64,000 nucleotides of DNA from Rotaria macrura (Eukaryota; Rotifera; Eurotatoria; Philodinida; Philodinidae): NCBI GenBank assembly GCA_900239685.1, contig OENT01000614.1, positions 1 through 64,000 of the forward strand, written 5' to 3'. Below are positions 40,401 through 53,106 of the stretch, in pieces (within the stretch, counting starts at the first letter, position 1; each line of letters starts with the position of its first letter). Under the pieces are notes generated by a model. It worked only from the letters and a program-made list of their open reading frames with translations, did no database searches and was not told the DNA's origin. The translations under genes were made by a program, and so were the position numbers.

Positions 40401-40815
40401 TTATGGAAGTGAATGGATTTTTCACGGTTTTTTCCTATGCACTTCTTTCTCCGGTATGTTATGTATACCTGTTATGCGAAACAAAACTCAGTATAGAATA
40501 TACGAACAAGTAAGCATTGAGTCATCTATTGGATGCTTACCGCGAGCCTCAATCAAATCAAGTCCTGTCTTGTGATATAGTCATATGCTTCGTTCTAGTA
40601 CACTGGCGTCATCTATGAGTAAATAATTTCATTGTGTGAATATTATCGAAAATAACTCTAATTCTAATATGTAATATGATTTTGTTTTTCGTTTAAACGA
40701 AAAAAACAGCAAATTTCTATTCAGTTTTTGCTATATGAATGAGAAAATCAATCAATGAATATTTATTTTTATTTGTTCTTTCCTTTCTCTTGTCAACTAT
40801 AATGATTCATCGTTT
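37469..40815. other. Gene-poor interval with one exon-like open stretch
   Basis: No gene could be completed here. AATAAA at 37472-37477 probably ends the EF-hand transcript. Near 40297-40455 an open stretch flanked by CTAG and GTATGT looks like an isolated exon (see findings) but joins to nothing recognisable. The remainder is AT-rich without clear repeats. Confidence 0.45.
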
Positions 40816-43800
40816 ATGCGTAGTCGTACTGCGAGGCAAGTTTTTTTTCGTTTTAAACAATATAGAAATCAATAGAATACCATTAAGTTGAGATGACAAC
40901 AAAATAAACAAATATTTTTTTACTTTTAATCAACATCGATGAAGTCGATCGAGGTACTAAATAGAATCGATTCAAGGAAAATATTATTTTTTTTTTCATT
41001 TCTAGCCTAATACACGGGACAGTAATTCTACTAAATTGCCTCCTTATCCTGTTGAACCTTCAACAACAGAAAATAATGCAGTGATACCGGATGAAAAGAC
41101 TGCTGATATAATAACGTATGTACAGTATTCTAATAAGTAAGAAAATGAATCATTTCGTTTCAATCATAAGTGCTGTACAATATGGCTTTTATGAACGTGT
41201 CGTCGAATTGATTGAAGTGAATCCACAAATAGTAGTAGCACCACTCAATGATAATATAACATTACTTCATTGGGCAGCCATTAATAATCGTATTGAAATA
41301 GCAAAGTATTTAGTAAGTAAGGGAGCAAAAGTCGATGCTCTTGGTGGTGCACTTAATTCTTCACCATTATTTTGGGCTATTCGCGATGGGAAATTAGAAA
41401 TGACTGTCTTACTTTTATCGCTTGGTGCCAAAACATCTGTATTCGACGAGGAAGGTAAATGAAATTCTAAACACGCTATCATCAGATTTTGATTATTTCA
41501 TTTTTCTTGTCTATTAGGTTTTGCATGCATTCATTTAGCGAGTATTTTCGGTCATACACCGATTCTTGCTTATTTGCTAGCTAAAGGCGAAGATATAGAT
41601 TTCCCAGATAAATTTGGCATGACAGCATTAATGCATACGGCTCAGCGGGTGAGAAAGTAAGATGAAATCGGCTTCGATATTCAATGAAATAAATATATAT
41701 GGTTTTGTTTTAGTCGTGATCCAATTCAATTACTTATTCGGTAAGAAAAAATATCTTACAATGAATATGATCGTAGTCATAAAATTCGATCAATCTTTAT
41801 TAGTTGTAAAATATTCTACATAGAACTTCCCAATCGAGACATTTTAATAGAATAGAATCAAAATATTGAATAAAAGATGTATAATGATCATGTTCGATTA
41901 AAAAAAGTTAACTGTTAAAAAATACGTAATGAGCGTTAAACAAAATTTTCTTGTCGAGAACACGTATTGCAATTATTCTCGATTGTGATTATCAAAATGC
42001 ATTGATAAGGATTACGATCGATCTCAATTCTGTAATGTTACGTGTTACCTTCTTAAGTCTAAGTCGGATTCAAATAATATGCACGCTATGAGACAGTGTC
42101 AATAGGAAAGTTGACTAACGCTATTCTACGACTTTTTTATTATTTAGTTTTGGTGCTTCAATTAATTATCAAAATTTACTTAACAAATCGACTGCTCTTC
42201 ATTATGCCGTCCTTGGTAATAATAAAGATGCAATACGTCTACTTTTTGATGCTGGCGCAAAGACTAATATACGTAATGCTGAGGTATGTTTATATGTTTT
42301 ATTTGTGTTTCTATTAAAAGAAATGTTTTTGGTTTTAGAATGAAGATGTGTTTGATTTGGCAGCTAAATCATCTCATGGCCGTTATTTATTATTGTTTCT
42401 AAAAAGATTATCTTCTCCGAATAGTTTTTTACCACGATGGTTACAAGTCGATCGTCCATTGCGTCGTCTAGGAACAAAATCGTTACCTTATATTATTTTG
42501 ATACTAATTGCTTGTATTATTGAATTGAATGTATGGTTCATTTATAAAGGTCTCATTTTAATACTTTTATTTCTTCTAACACGTGGATATACGATGTGAG
42601 ATAATTCCATACAATATGAATCGAATTTTGATTTATTTTGCTTTTAATTATAGAATATTCTTCGATGAAAATGTTCATCGATATTTACCTATTTCTATTG
42701 CACAAGCGTCTATATTTTGTCTCTATGCATGTTATTTATTTTATTTTCTGCCAAGTAAAGTATTGAATTCTAACGGTTATTTATATTCATTGTATCATGT
42801 AAATTTAGATATGAGTGTGATTTCTTTTAACTTTATTGGACTCGTTATATTTACATATTTTTCCTGGAGTAATTATTATCTTTCACAAAAAGTTGATCCA
42901 GGTTATATTTCAACAAATAGAGAACAGCAAAGTCGAGTGTGTAGTTTCACATTAGAAATAGAAAACATGTACTGTGCGTGTTGTTTTTTCTCGTTTTAGG
43001 TAATTATTCAATTAATTGAACAAAATTTATTTAACAACGAACATTTTTGTACATGGTGTCTTATTCGACGACCGTTACGATCAAAGCATTGCCGTGATTG
43101 TCAAAGATGTGTAGCGAAATTTGATCATCATTGCCCGGTAAATGATAAAATTGAGTATCGTCGATGCCTTCTTATCACTTCTGAATGTATAATGAGAAAG
43201 TTTAAAATAGCAAACTAGCAGCAACGACTTGGCCATATACTATTTATTGTTGTTGACAGGAATCAGTTCATTGACTTTTCATGGTCTTTACTGATAATCA
43301 TTGTGGATTTGTTATGTGAAAGCACTACAAAACTAGTCGCAACGCTTTTATACGATAGACATTATATCAAAGAGATATGTGTATTTTGAATGAAACATCG
43401 TTGAACAGAATTAAATCAATCTGCCAAAGATTAGAAGTCGCTTAATTGTGTTATAAACTCATAACTTTAGTGGAAAACAAGAACGAGACATTATTTGACT
43501 TGTGATTTGCATGAGATCGCTTGTCTATCATTCATTATTATTCCATAATATTATTGAAAATAACTTCTATTAATTTCACAGTTTCTTATCCTATAAAGGA
43601 CACAACCGCGATCTATAGAATGAAGAAGAAACATATTGCATATTTTATCATACTCGCATCGTATTATTCGATGAGAACTATTCTAAGAAATTCATTGAAT
43701 TCAAATTGCATACATTTCCTCATATAAAAGTAAAGATTTCCAGTGAACGAATGAAATCTTCAATCTTTTTCATAAGATCTCTTAGTCAACTATGAATTCA

Positions 43801-44753
43801 TACTATCTGGTATCACTTTCCTCTTTTTCCAGTTATGAAATTCATAAATAAACCACTGCGTTTCTTGATAACATCGAAGTAACAAAAGCTGAAATCATTC
43901 ATAGAAAATATTAGTAACGACTGTGTAGAAGGCGATACAAAACGCAACAAACTATTCGCCGATTCTATGAGACAGAGATAGGAACTCATCTGTCTACATT
44001 CGATAATTATAAACAAACTAACTAAGATAAGTCCTTCTGCATTGTTTGCAATATTAATCATGACAATATACTCTATGAATATAAGAAGAGAATCATTGAA
44101 AAGTCAAAATAATTATTTTGACATTTGTTTTCTTTTTTTTTTCTAGTGGATCGATAATTGTGTTGGTGATAAGAATTTACGGTACTTCGCTGGTTTCGTA
44201 TTTTTTACACCGATATGTATTTGTTTTAATTTGTATGGTGCTTATCAATGTAAGTTAAATATTAATCCTAAATATTTGATAAATATATTCTTATGTTCAA
44301 CTAGATTTCCGATTCAATTGTAATGTAACATCAGTAGAAACACTGATAGAAATATTGAACTGTAAACCGTCTGCGATATGGTTTACATGCGTAGCTATTT
44401 TTCATTTTCTTTGGATAAGTGGTCTTTGTATAACACTTCTCAGCGAAGTAATTACAGAATAATATTTCTTTTAAAAAATTCATGTTTTTATTGCTTCAAA
44501 GGTTCTATTTGGATTCACAACAAATGAACGGTTTAATTATTGGCGCTATAAATATTTTAAATCTGGAACATCTAGTCCATTTTCATTCGGCTTGAAACAA
44601 AATTTCGTTGATTTAATTAATCGACGTATACTTTGCTACTCGCCATCAAACATTGATTGGACACGTATTTATTCGATGGATGATTTTAGCGAAGCAGTTC
44701 CGTCACGATTAAGACGAATATCGAATACATCGAAAAATTCATTTAATGTTTGA
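40816..44753 (+). CDS. ZDHHC17: Ankyrin-repeat DHHC palmitoyltransferase (ZDHHC17/HIP14-like)
   Basis: An S-acyltransferase of Golgi/vesicle membranes that palmitoylates synaptic and other proteins. Twelve exons were joined: 40816-40839 (tentative first), 41006-41115, 41171-41454, 41518-41656, 41714-41740, 42148-42283, 42339-42595, 42654-42936, 43000-43137, 44147-44249, 44305-44447 and 44502-44753. They give 631 aa, essentially the length of human HIP14 (632). The N-terminus has ankyrin repeats ([36 protein letters not shown]). TM helices follow, then the cysteine-rich domain [18 protein letters not shown] and the catalytic DHHC at about 462-465. The sequence after the catalytic Cys (PWIDNCVG) is split by a 1009-bp intron. 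TTNER after the last TM is the family TTxE motif. One exon is only 27 nt. The first 24-nt exon is in phase but has a weak donor (GTTTTT), so the start is the least certain part. Confidence 0.94.
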
Positions 44754-45427
44754 TATGAAAAAAATAACATGTATCTGTAATAATGTCAATTGATGATGAT
44801 ATCGACATGTGTGATTGTATGAAATGTGATATGCAACATGATTCCCACGAAATACTCATTTTGTTATGTTTTGTCTTGTATTAACTGATATTGATCGAGC
44901 CAAAGGAAAGATAATCCAATTTGGTGTTAGGTTTTACTTTTTCTTTCACTTGTTCATATTCTCTTTCTGATGGAATCAAGTACGTTACAGAAAACGCAGT
45001 AAAATCAATTTTTATAATTCTGGCTTAATAATTTGACTTGCTTCTTTCCCTTCTCTTTCTTTTGTTCCATTAGTATTAAATCTTTTCATGATTAGAAAAG
45101 AAAACCAAGCATTCGACATATACACGTAGAATAGGCTTTGACTCCCCTTGACATGGGAGGCACAAGGGAGTCATTTTTTCTCCTTTTTTCCTGCTTGTAG
45201 TTCTTGTGCGTAATACTTCTGTTTTTCACGTATGTTTTTATGTTTCAAATTTATACGTATGATCTGTATGCTTTTAGTCATATTTGAAGCAAGATGACGA
45301 CTTATTCATGAGTTTTGAATTTTTATAAGTGTTTTTTTCCTTTCCTTGTCATTTGGTGCACTCTCTTAAATAAATTATTTATGCATAAGAAAAACAATAT
45401 ACTTTCGTTTTTCCTTTTAGATATTAA
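44754..45427. other. Intergenic spacer between ZDHHC17 and phosphotransferase genes
   Basis: A 674-bp spacer without open frames. Its end is pyrimidine-rich (TTTTTCCTTTTAG at 45408-45420), seven bases before the next ATG, which looks like a 3' splice site with no matching upstream coding exon. Confidence 0.6.
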
Positions 45428-48400
45428 ATGGCTACATCGAATCGAAATTTAAATAAAAGTCCATCGGCATTACTACGTCATAATGTGCAACAGCTAAAAG
45501 AACGAACTAATAAATTACAAAACAATGCAAAAGAAGCCGTTCGACGTATGCCCGTTGTTTTAACAGAGCTACAATTGAAACGTTTAGAAGAACATAAATA
45601 TGCATCGGAAGGTACAACATTATTTGATCCATTCATGCAAGTATTTTGGAAATGGCTTGTTGGATATTGCCCAATATGGGTGGCACCAAATCTGGTAACT
45701 GTTATCGGCTTAGCAGTCAATATTGGTACAAGTGTCTTACTTATGATTGAAACAAATGGTGCCAAAGAACAGGTTGGTAACATTGATTTTTCTCGGCATG
45801 AATCATTAATTATACATTCATAGTGTTCACGATGGATTTATTTTCTTACGGCACTCGGACTTTTTATTTATCAATCGCTTGATGCAATCGATGGTAAACA
45901 AGCGCGTCGTACAAATTCTTCGTCACCATTAGGAGAACTTTTTGATCACGGTTGTGATTCTGTATCAGCGGGTATGAAACATGAACGAAAGAGAAGCACA
46001 AGAGATGGGCAAAAATTTATATTGATTTTAGTCTTTGTCACAATTGCTTGTTGTTGTGCTGTGCAACTTGGTGTTTATCCATGGCTTATGTTTTGGGCAT
46101 GTATGTTATCGTGTTTGGCTTTTTATTGTGCTCATTGGCAAACATATGTCTCTGGTAAACTTAAATTTGGAAGGTAACACTAAATCAGTACATATTTTGC
46201 TATTGATTATATGAAAATCAAATTTAGACTCGACTGCACTGAAGCTCAATTTGCATTTATTAGTATCCACTTATTGAGTACGATTTCACCTGGTTTTTGG
46301 TCAAAATCAGTAAGTACAATCTTCTTTATTTCATTCATCACCAGTATTTTCATTATTAATTTTCCCTATCACGATTTTAAGCTTTTCAATATTTCTAAGC
46401 GCTTTGTTACGATTTTCTGAAAGAATCTACATTACGTACCATATTCCTGTAAAAAAATTAATTCTTTATTCTCACTTAAAACATCCCCCCATACTCTAAA
46501 GCATTGAATAATATGAATTATTATCAATGGAAAAAAACTCGGCGTGCACTTTCTCAGACGTAGAGTCTGAAAATCTAGCTAAAGCGCGCTTTTATTCTTC
46601 AAATTTCTTTTCAATCGAAATAATATCTATTTGATAAGTAATAGAATATTTTGAAATTGAATGTTTATGTTTTTAGGTAGACTGAAATGAACTCAAACTT
46701 TCGATTGATCGAAATATTAAATCCATTTTTTCTTATTATTCATTAAATATCTATCGTCCATCTTGAAATCTGTCTAAAATTTGCATGTATCTCATCTCTT
46801 GATTTTCTCCATCATCATTATCATCTTTTGATTATTATTCTAATCAATGCCCCATAATCATAAATTAACTCGATCGATAGAACAAGCATTGTTACGAAAA
46901 AATAAATCTTTTCATAAACCCTCTAGAAAGCAAAGTATACTGAGTGAGAAACGATGAAATTATTGCCGATAGAAAGAATATTTTTATTATTCTTGTTTAT
47001 TCTTTTAAGATACCATATTTACAAATTGAATATCGTATATTTATTTCAACATTAATGATTGGCTCGACAGTATGGAGTTCATTTAATAATATTCATGCTG
47101 TTTCACAAGGTGGTTGTGGAAGAAATTTTTCATCAGTAGCTGTAAGATACTTGATACTTGTTTCGTTTGTTTATTGTTCATGTAAGAAGGAAAAAATCTA
47201 TCTAGGGAACAAGTATTATTTTTCCGGCTTGGCCTATTGGCTTTCTTATTTTTCTCTCCGTCGTTGCATCTAATTATTCAACATCGAGAGTACTTGAAGA
47301 ACATACGTCACTTCTTTTACTTTGCTATGGTCTCGTGTTTTCAAAAATTACAAATCGTTTAATTGTTAGTAGTTTTTCTTTTTTGCTTTCTATTCAATGA
47401 GAATTTTATATTTATTCAATTAGGTAGGACATATGTCACGAAGTTCATTAAATGGATGGGATACATCATATGTTGGACCGTTAGCTGTTTGTATTAATCA
47501 ATATTTTAATTTATTAATCGATGAACATATTTTACTTTGGTTCTTTCTCGTAAGTTATTGATATATTCGAAAAAATAAGACAATCAAATATTGATATAAA
47601 AAACGTCGAACTTTCAATATAGAAAAATCTTTCAATGGTTAATAGGTCATTCACAATTCCTTATGCTTATCTTAAATGAATTACAGTTGGTTCGTAGGTC
47701 AAGTTATAAGAATGGATATCATAGCATAATATTGAAAAAGACTTGAAATAGAAATAAAAGCAGGGACAAATTTTTTGAAACGATTATTCTACTGCAGACT
47801 ATCGTGTAGAGTAACCTTACATGTTATTCATGTATTATCATTCATAATAGTTATTGTCATTGTTGTGTGAAGTGCATTTGTATATATTCAAGATTGAAAT
47901 GAAACAGGACAATTATTCATAAAAAAGAAAAACGAAATGTTTTTATAGTCAATTGAGTCAAGTGTACTAGTACAAGTACTCGAGTAGCTGGTCAGTTTCT
48001 TGTTTGTTTAAATTATAGGTGTTTTATTTGAAATTATTCTTTGACTCATAAAATGAAATTATCTTGTTTTAATCCTATATATTTTTTAAAGAGTGCTATG
48101 AAGGTTACTGCAGCCATAAAAATTCTTGACAGCAAAAATGACTAATAACAGTTGATGTGAATGTTTCTAATGTAGTAGAAACTACTAAAAAAAAAGAAGT
48201 GAAAGGAGTCATGATTGAAAAAAATCAGTACACGTTATATTAGATTTAAAATCGAAGTTCTACATACTGTGAAATTTCATGTTCAACGAAATTATTCATT
48301 ATGAAGGTAAAAGATTATTTTTCACATTGGATACATTTTTATTAAAGTGCATTTAACTCAGAAGACATATGAAGAATTTCAAGAGTACACATTTTATTGA

Positions 48401-48994
48401 ATCGAGTGATGGTCATAGTATGAATGAATTGTGGACACCTAAAAGCATGTCGTCATGATAAAGTTCAATGATTACCTTCAATAAAGGTCATTAGCAAAAT
48501 ATTTCGAAACATTAAGTATTAACGTACGGTAATTGATCACATTGGTTTGCGTTAGATCATGTAATTCACTCGTAGTGATAGTTGCATTTTATTGGAGAAT
48601 TTCACTTCTAAATTTTTCTAGACAATGTTGATGATCTGAAAAGTTAACTGATACAGGAGGTGTTGACACAGTTCGATAATTTCTTTTAAATCTCTCATGG
48701 TTTATTAAATAATTAGAGAAAAAAACTGCCGATACATTCATCTTACATGATGTAACGCAAGGTTTTCATGATCGAAAACACAAGGTTATTGAGTCTTTAA
48801 ATCGATTTTCTCTTTATCCATTCGTAGTTGTTTTTTCAAGGTACTATGTTTTTTTTGTCTTCTTTTTTTAGCTTTACAATCTTTATGATCTACTTCGATA
48901 CAACATTAAAGTTTGTCAAGAACTTTGTGATTTCTTAGAGATTCATTGTTTTCGAATAAAACCAACGACAATGACATCGACTGATGAACATTGA
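45428..48994 (+). CDS. Choline/ethanolamine phosphotransferase (CEPT1/CHPT1 family)
   Basis: Transfers phosphocholine or phosphoethanolamine from the CDP-alcohol to diacylglycerol, the last step of the Kennedy pathway, in ER/Golgi membranes. Eight exons: 45428-45772, 45824-45971, 46032-46173, 46228-46309, 47010-47141, 47206-47364, 47424-47549 and 48872-48994. They give 418 aa against about 416 for human CEPT1. The CDP-alcohol phosphotransferase signature DG(x2)AR(x8)G(x3)D(x3)D is complete at residues 138-160 (DGKQAR ... GELFDHGCD), so the enzyme should be active. Other family blocks are [17 protein letters not shown] and [20 protein letters not shown]. Multiple TM helices fill the rest. The last intron is 1322 bp and the fourth 700 bp; the others are 51-64 bp. 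Substrate preference (choline, ethanolamine or both) cannot be told from this. A splice-acceptor-like sequence precedes the ATG. Confidence 0.95.
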
Positions 48995-49259
48995 TACTTT
49001 TTGAACGTTTATCTTTATCTTTTCTTTTTTTGTCTCTCTTTTTCTGTTCATTTAACTTTATCCTCTTGTTTGTATCTCGACTAATTGTTGTATCTCTAGA
49101 TTATATATTGTCGTTGTTCGTATTATCATATTATTTTAAATGTCTTTTATTGAAATCCAGCAAGAGTAAAGCAAGAAAATATCATTCAAACGGCTATCTG
49201 CTTCTTTTGTTTGTTTGTTTTTTATTCTAGAAAAGGAAAAGAATATTTTTTATTTTGAA
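48995..49259. promoter_or_regulatory. Short spacer with acceptor-like site before NudE gene
   Basis: Only 265 bp separate the phosphotransferase stop from the NudE start. TTTTTTATTCTAG at 49218-49230 has the form of a 3' splice site 30 bases before the ATG. This fits either an unseen non-coding first exon or addition of a spliced leader. Confidence 0.45.
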
Positions 49260-51868
49260 ATGGCTAATGATCATGACCCGACTACATTCGAAGAAGCCCT
49301 CGAACGTTATGTTGAATATAGAACACGTTTTGAACGTCTTGAAAATGATTTCGATGAATATCAACAATCATCATTAAACTATGAACAAGAATTAGAAGTA
49401 CAATTAAAACAACTTGATAGTCAAGCACATCGTTTACAACAAGAATTATTTGCTGAACGTACACAAAATGAACAATATCGTGAACGTACTGAACAAACAA
49501 TAAAACAAGTCGATAAACGCTTTGACCAATTACAAGAAGAATTGAATGTTTGCAAGAATTTAAACGAAAAACTAACTACTTATATACGGGAACTAGAACA
49601 AACCAATGATGATCTTGAAAGAAGTATGTGAAAAAGACAACGTTGGTTTTTCTCTATCCATTCAAGAATTCAACATTTTTTTATTTTACTAACGCTAGGT
49701 AAAAGAACGTTACTTGACAGTTTATCAACGTTTGAAACACAACTCAACCGTGCATTAGAACAAAATGCATTATTAGAAAATGAACTCGATGAAAAGCAAC
49801 AGGTTAATAAGAAGACAAATCGATAGATATCAATACATTTGAATGTGTTTCCTTGGTTTTCATCGATACAAAATAGAGAGATCTGGGCTATTCAAAATAC
49901 GAGAGTCGAAATCCAAGAACATATGACACAATAAATAATAACCAATATTTATACATATTTAAATAGCGGCATATCTATAGGAGAAAGAATATTTAGACTT
50001 CACACAAAAACCAACTGACACTTTCCAAACATGAAAGATCAAAAAGTTTGAACTTTATTTCTTGGTACAGATTTCTTAGTTTTGATTATTGCATGATGAG
50101 TAATCTCACGTCTCTCTATTCTGTTTTCGAAGAAAGTTATTTGAACAATATTTGCATGTGTTGTACTATCACACACGAATAATAATCAAAACAATCATTT
50201 GATTCTTGTCTCTTTTTTTTATTTCATAGCTAACTGAAACTGTACAGCGATTGCGTGATGAAACTAGAGATTTACGTGAAGAACTTGATGTACTACATAA
50301 AACAAATACAGAAAAAGCTATCAATGTCATGAATGCGTCTATAAAAGGAACACCGATTGTAAATAGTAGTCGAATGAAAAGTATTCTATCTGAAGCAGCA
50401 GCTTCTGGTGCAACACCAACACATGATTCGATTAATCGACAAGGTAAACATTTATAATAAAAAAAACTCTTATCACTATTCAGTTTTATTCAACAAAAGA
50501 ATCTTTCGCAATGTGTCTCGCATTAAAAACAAGTGTTATTCTTACCATATGAATCAAACAGGGAAAATAAGTCAGTGTCGTTATTAGTTTGTCATTTAGA
50601 CGATTAGTTACATTTTGACCACAGTTTACTAATAGTTGTTTATTTATGTGATAGCTTAAGATAGCACTCCAGCACACTTCGAATGTTACTGATAAAAGAA
50701 ACCGAGTGAAATCATGTTTTGTTTGTTTTTTCGTTGACTAATCTATCTGAATCACGTGAAGAATGAAAAATTTCATAAGAAATTTTTCGAAAATATATAC
50801 GAGTCAAAATGATTCAAAGAAAACTTTCATACTGTTTGATTTTGTCGAACTACTGAATTTTCTATCATACTTGTGACAAGTAATTAAATTCATTACTATT
50901 TTCATGGAGTATCACATGTTGAAACTTTCAGACTACTCTATCGAATATTTTTCTATTGAAAGTCAATAAATAATTTGCATGGAATCAATATAAGACTTGC
51001 TAATATAAGCATGTATGAGATGAAAAATATCAAATCAAATATTGTACGAGTCAATAAATTCAAAAAAAATATAAGAAAAGAAAAAATAATTCAAACATCG
51101 TTGTTTTCTTTTCAGAAAACATTTCATCACTATTCAAGGTTCTTTTTCTATCTAACATGTGTACTACGCTTTCTTCAAGATTACTGTTACTTGTTCAGTA
51201 TCATATATCGAACGAATGAGTGTGTAGGCTTTTCGAAAAATTCGAACTTTCCTCTCAACTTCGTCTCTTAGAATTTATCAAATTAAACTGATCATTCAGA
51301 ATCAATAGCCATGTCAAAGAAATATAATAGAAACAATATAACGACTCCTTGCCGTCTAATAGAGACGAAGTTGTTTTTCTTTTAATCATAACAGTTAACA
51401 TACGAACATTTTCTAGGAATGAGTAATGGTCATCAAAAAGTACCATCGTCTCTACATGTTCAAAAAAATGGTGTTTCCACTCCTTCCACACCCAAACCAC
51501 CTTCGTTATCTTCTGCGACAGACTTCAACCGAAATTTTATTCCTGGTTCTCCATCCTCATCAACAGAGCCACAACAACAACAATTTACAACGAATATAAA
51601 TAGTCCAAACGGTTATTCCACAACTCTACCAAATGACTTTACACAGCCACTATCGATTCCGACTCGATTACAATCTCTAAATTTAATAAATGAAGCATTT
51701 AGACGTTTCAGTGCTATCGAAGCAACACTAGCAGCTCAGCGTAAACAATCTCAAATGACATCATCATCTATAAATGCACATCGTTCAAGACTTAATTCGA
51801 CAACAACTAATGTTACAGCTAAACAGCAACAAAACAATGAATCAACGATGGCTCAAGCGCAATCGTAA
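49260..51868 (+). CDS. NudE family protein (NDE1/NDEL1)
   Basis: A coiled-coil adaptor that binds LIS1 and cytoplasmic dynein and acts in mitosis, nuclear movement and organelle transport. Four exons, 49260-49623, 49699-49802, 50230-50443 and 51417-51868, join to give 377 aa (human NDEL1 is 345). The start is MANDHDPTTFEEALERY. Residues about 8-165 form a long heptad coiled coil. The strongly conserved family core is ELEQTNDDLERSKRTLLDSL followed by ENELDEKQQ and RLRDETRDLREEL, split over the first three exons. The C-terminal half is Ser/Thr/Pro/Gln-rich and poorly conserved, with a short predicted helix (INEAFRRFSAIEATLAAQRK). The final intron is 973 bp. It lies 265 bp after the phosphotransferase and 242 bp before the CBX gene, all on the plus strand. 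Confidence 0.93.
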
Positions 51869-52110
51869 AATGATGAATTCAGATATATTTCTATAAATAT
51901 ACTGATAGAGTTTATTCTGTGTTTTGTTTTGTTTTTTGTTCAATCTCTCTCATTTTTTATATATACATATAGCTATTTTATTGCTTTTCTTCATTCGTCG
52001 TCCTTGATGATGAACACCAAGGATAATTATTCTTTTTTTTCTTTCTATTTCATATTTTAGACTTAGATACATCGATACATATATTATATATATATATATA
52101 TATATCGATC
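51869..52110. promoter_or_regulatory. Short spacer with acceptor-like site before CBX gene
   Basis: The 242-bp gap between the NudE stop and the CBX ATG contains the acceptor-like sequence TATTTCATATTTTAG ending at 52060, and a TA microsatellite directly before the start codon. Either a hidden leader exon or trans-splicing would explain it. Confidence 0.45.
52085..52105. repeat. (TA)n microsatellite in CBX 5' leader
   Basis: A perfect TA run ending six bases before the CBX start codon. Confidence 0.85.
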
Positions 52111-52655
52111 ATGTCAGGCAATAAAAAGTCATGTGCAATGATATCGGCCAATAAAAAACGTGAAGAATCATCGAATAAAACATACACAGTTGAACGTTTA
52201 CTTAAACATCGTAAACGAAAAGTAGACAACACAAATTTATTTTCTTTCGAGCATTGATAAATACATGCTGATTTGTTTTTCTTCGTTAGGGTCGTATTGA
52301 ATACTTAGTCAAATGGAAACACTATGATAAAAATCATAATTCTTGGGAACCCGAAGGAAATATTCTTGACAAGTCTCTCATTGATAGTTATAAACAGCAA
52401 ACAAAATCAATATCTCGACGTACTCTATCACCGAAGAAATCTCTAAGAAATCGAAATGATGATTTATCATCGATGAATAATGATTGCAATGAACCAATAG
52501 AAAAAGATAACGACAATAATAATAAACAAGAAAATGTTTTGAATTCAACTTCTATTGATTATTGGTATCCACCAACATGCGAACAAAAACCAAAATTTGC
52601 AATAACTGATGTCACTTCAAATAATGTTACAATTACATTTCGCGAATTGATTTGA
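52111..52655 (+). CDS. Polycomb-type chromobox protein (CBX)
   Basis: A reader of trimethylated histone H3 (H3K27me3 in the Polycomb class) and likely PRC1 subunit; nuclear. Two exons, 52111-52221 and 52290-52655, with a 68-bp intron inside the chromodomain, giving 158 aa. The chromodomain covers about 23-73: YTVERLLKHRKRK, then GRIEYLVKWKHYDKNHNSWE and PEGNILD. Cage residues Tyr25, Trp46 and Tyr49 are present. The C-terminus ends in ITDVTSNNVTITFREL, which matches the Polycomb C-box that binds RING1, so the protein is Polycomb/CBX rather than HP1 (no chromoshadow domain). The middle is short and Asn/Ser-rich. AATAAA at 52823-52828 is a plausible poly(A) signal. Confidence 0.95.
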
Positions 52656-53106
52656 TAATATTATTGTTTGGCTCGTACCTTTTCTTTTTAATGAGAATTT
52701 ATTATAATGTCAGATAAATGTGTGTGGTTTTTATTGTAAATTCTGAATAATATCTTATCATTATTACTTGTAAATGTATTGCTGCTATAATCCGATTGTA
52801 TATACAAATTTTTTATATTGTTAATAAATTTGACATGAAAATGAAAGTTGTCTATTAACATTCACTAAGTATGAATACAGAACGTATGAAGAACGAGGTA
52901 ACTTATTTACAATTGCATTGAATATGTTTGAATCAAATTATTAGTATAAAAAGAAAACAGTATTCTTCCATTAACAGATCACTAAAACAGACGATGACTT
53001 CATCAGAAGCTTGAATACAAATTTTTCTTTTAAAGTTTAGCATTAACTTTCTCTTCACTTCCCGTCATCTGATTGCTGTAGCTGAAAAGCATGAGTATGT
53101 GTGAAG

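Noticed and set aside
43521..44061. Open frames inside the 1-kb ZDHHC17 intron
   Set aside because: They interrupt a conserved DHHC-PW junction that splices cleanly, and they have no recognisable product.
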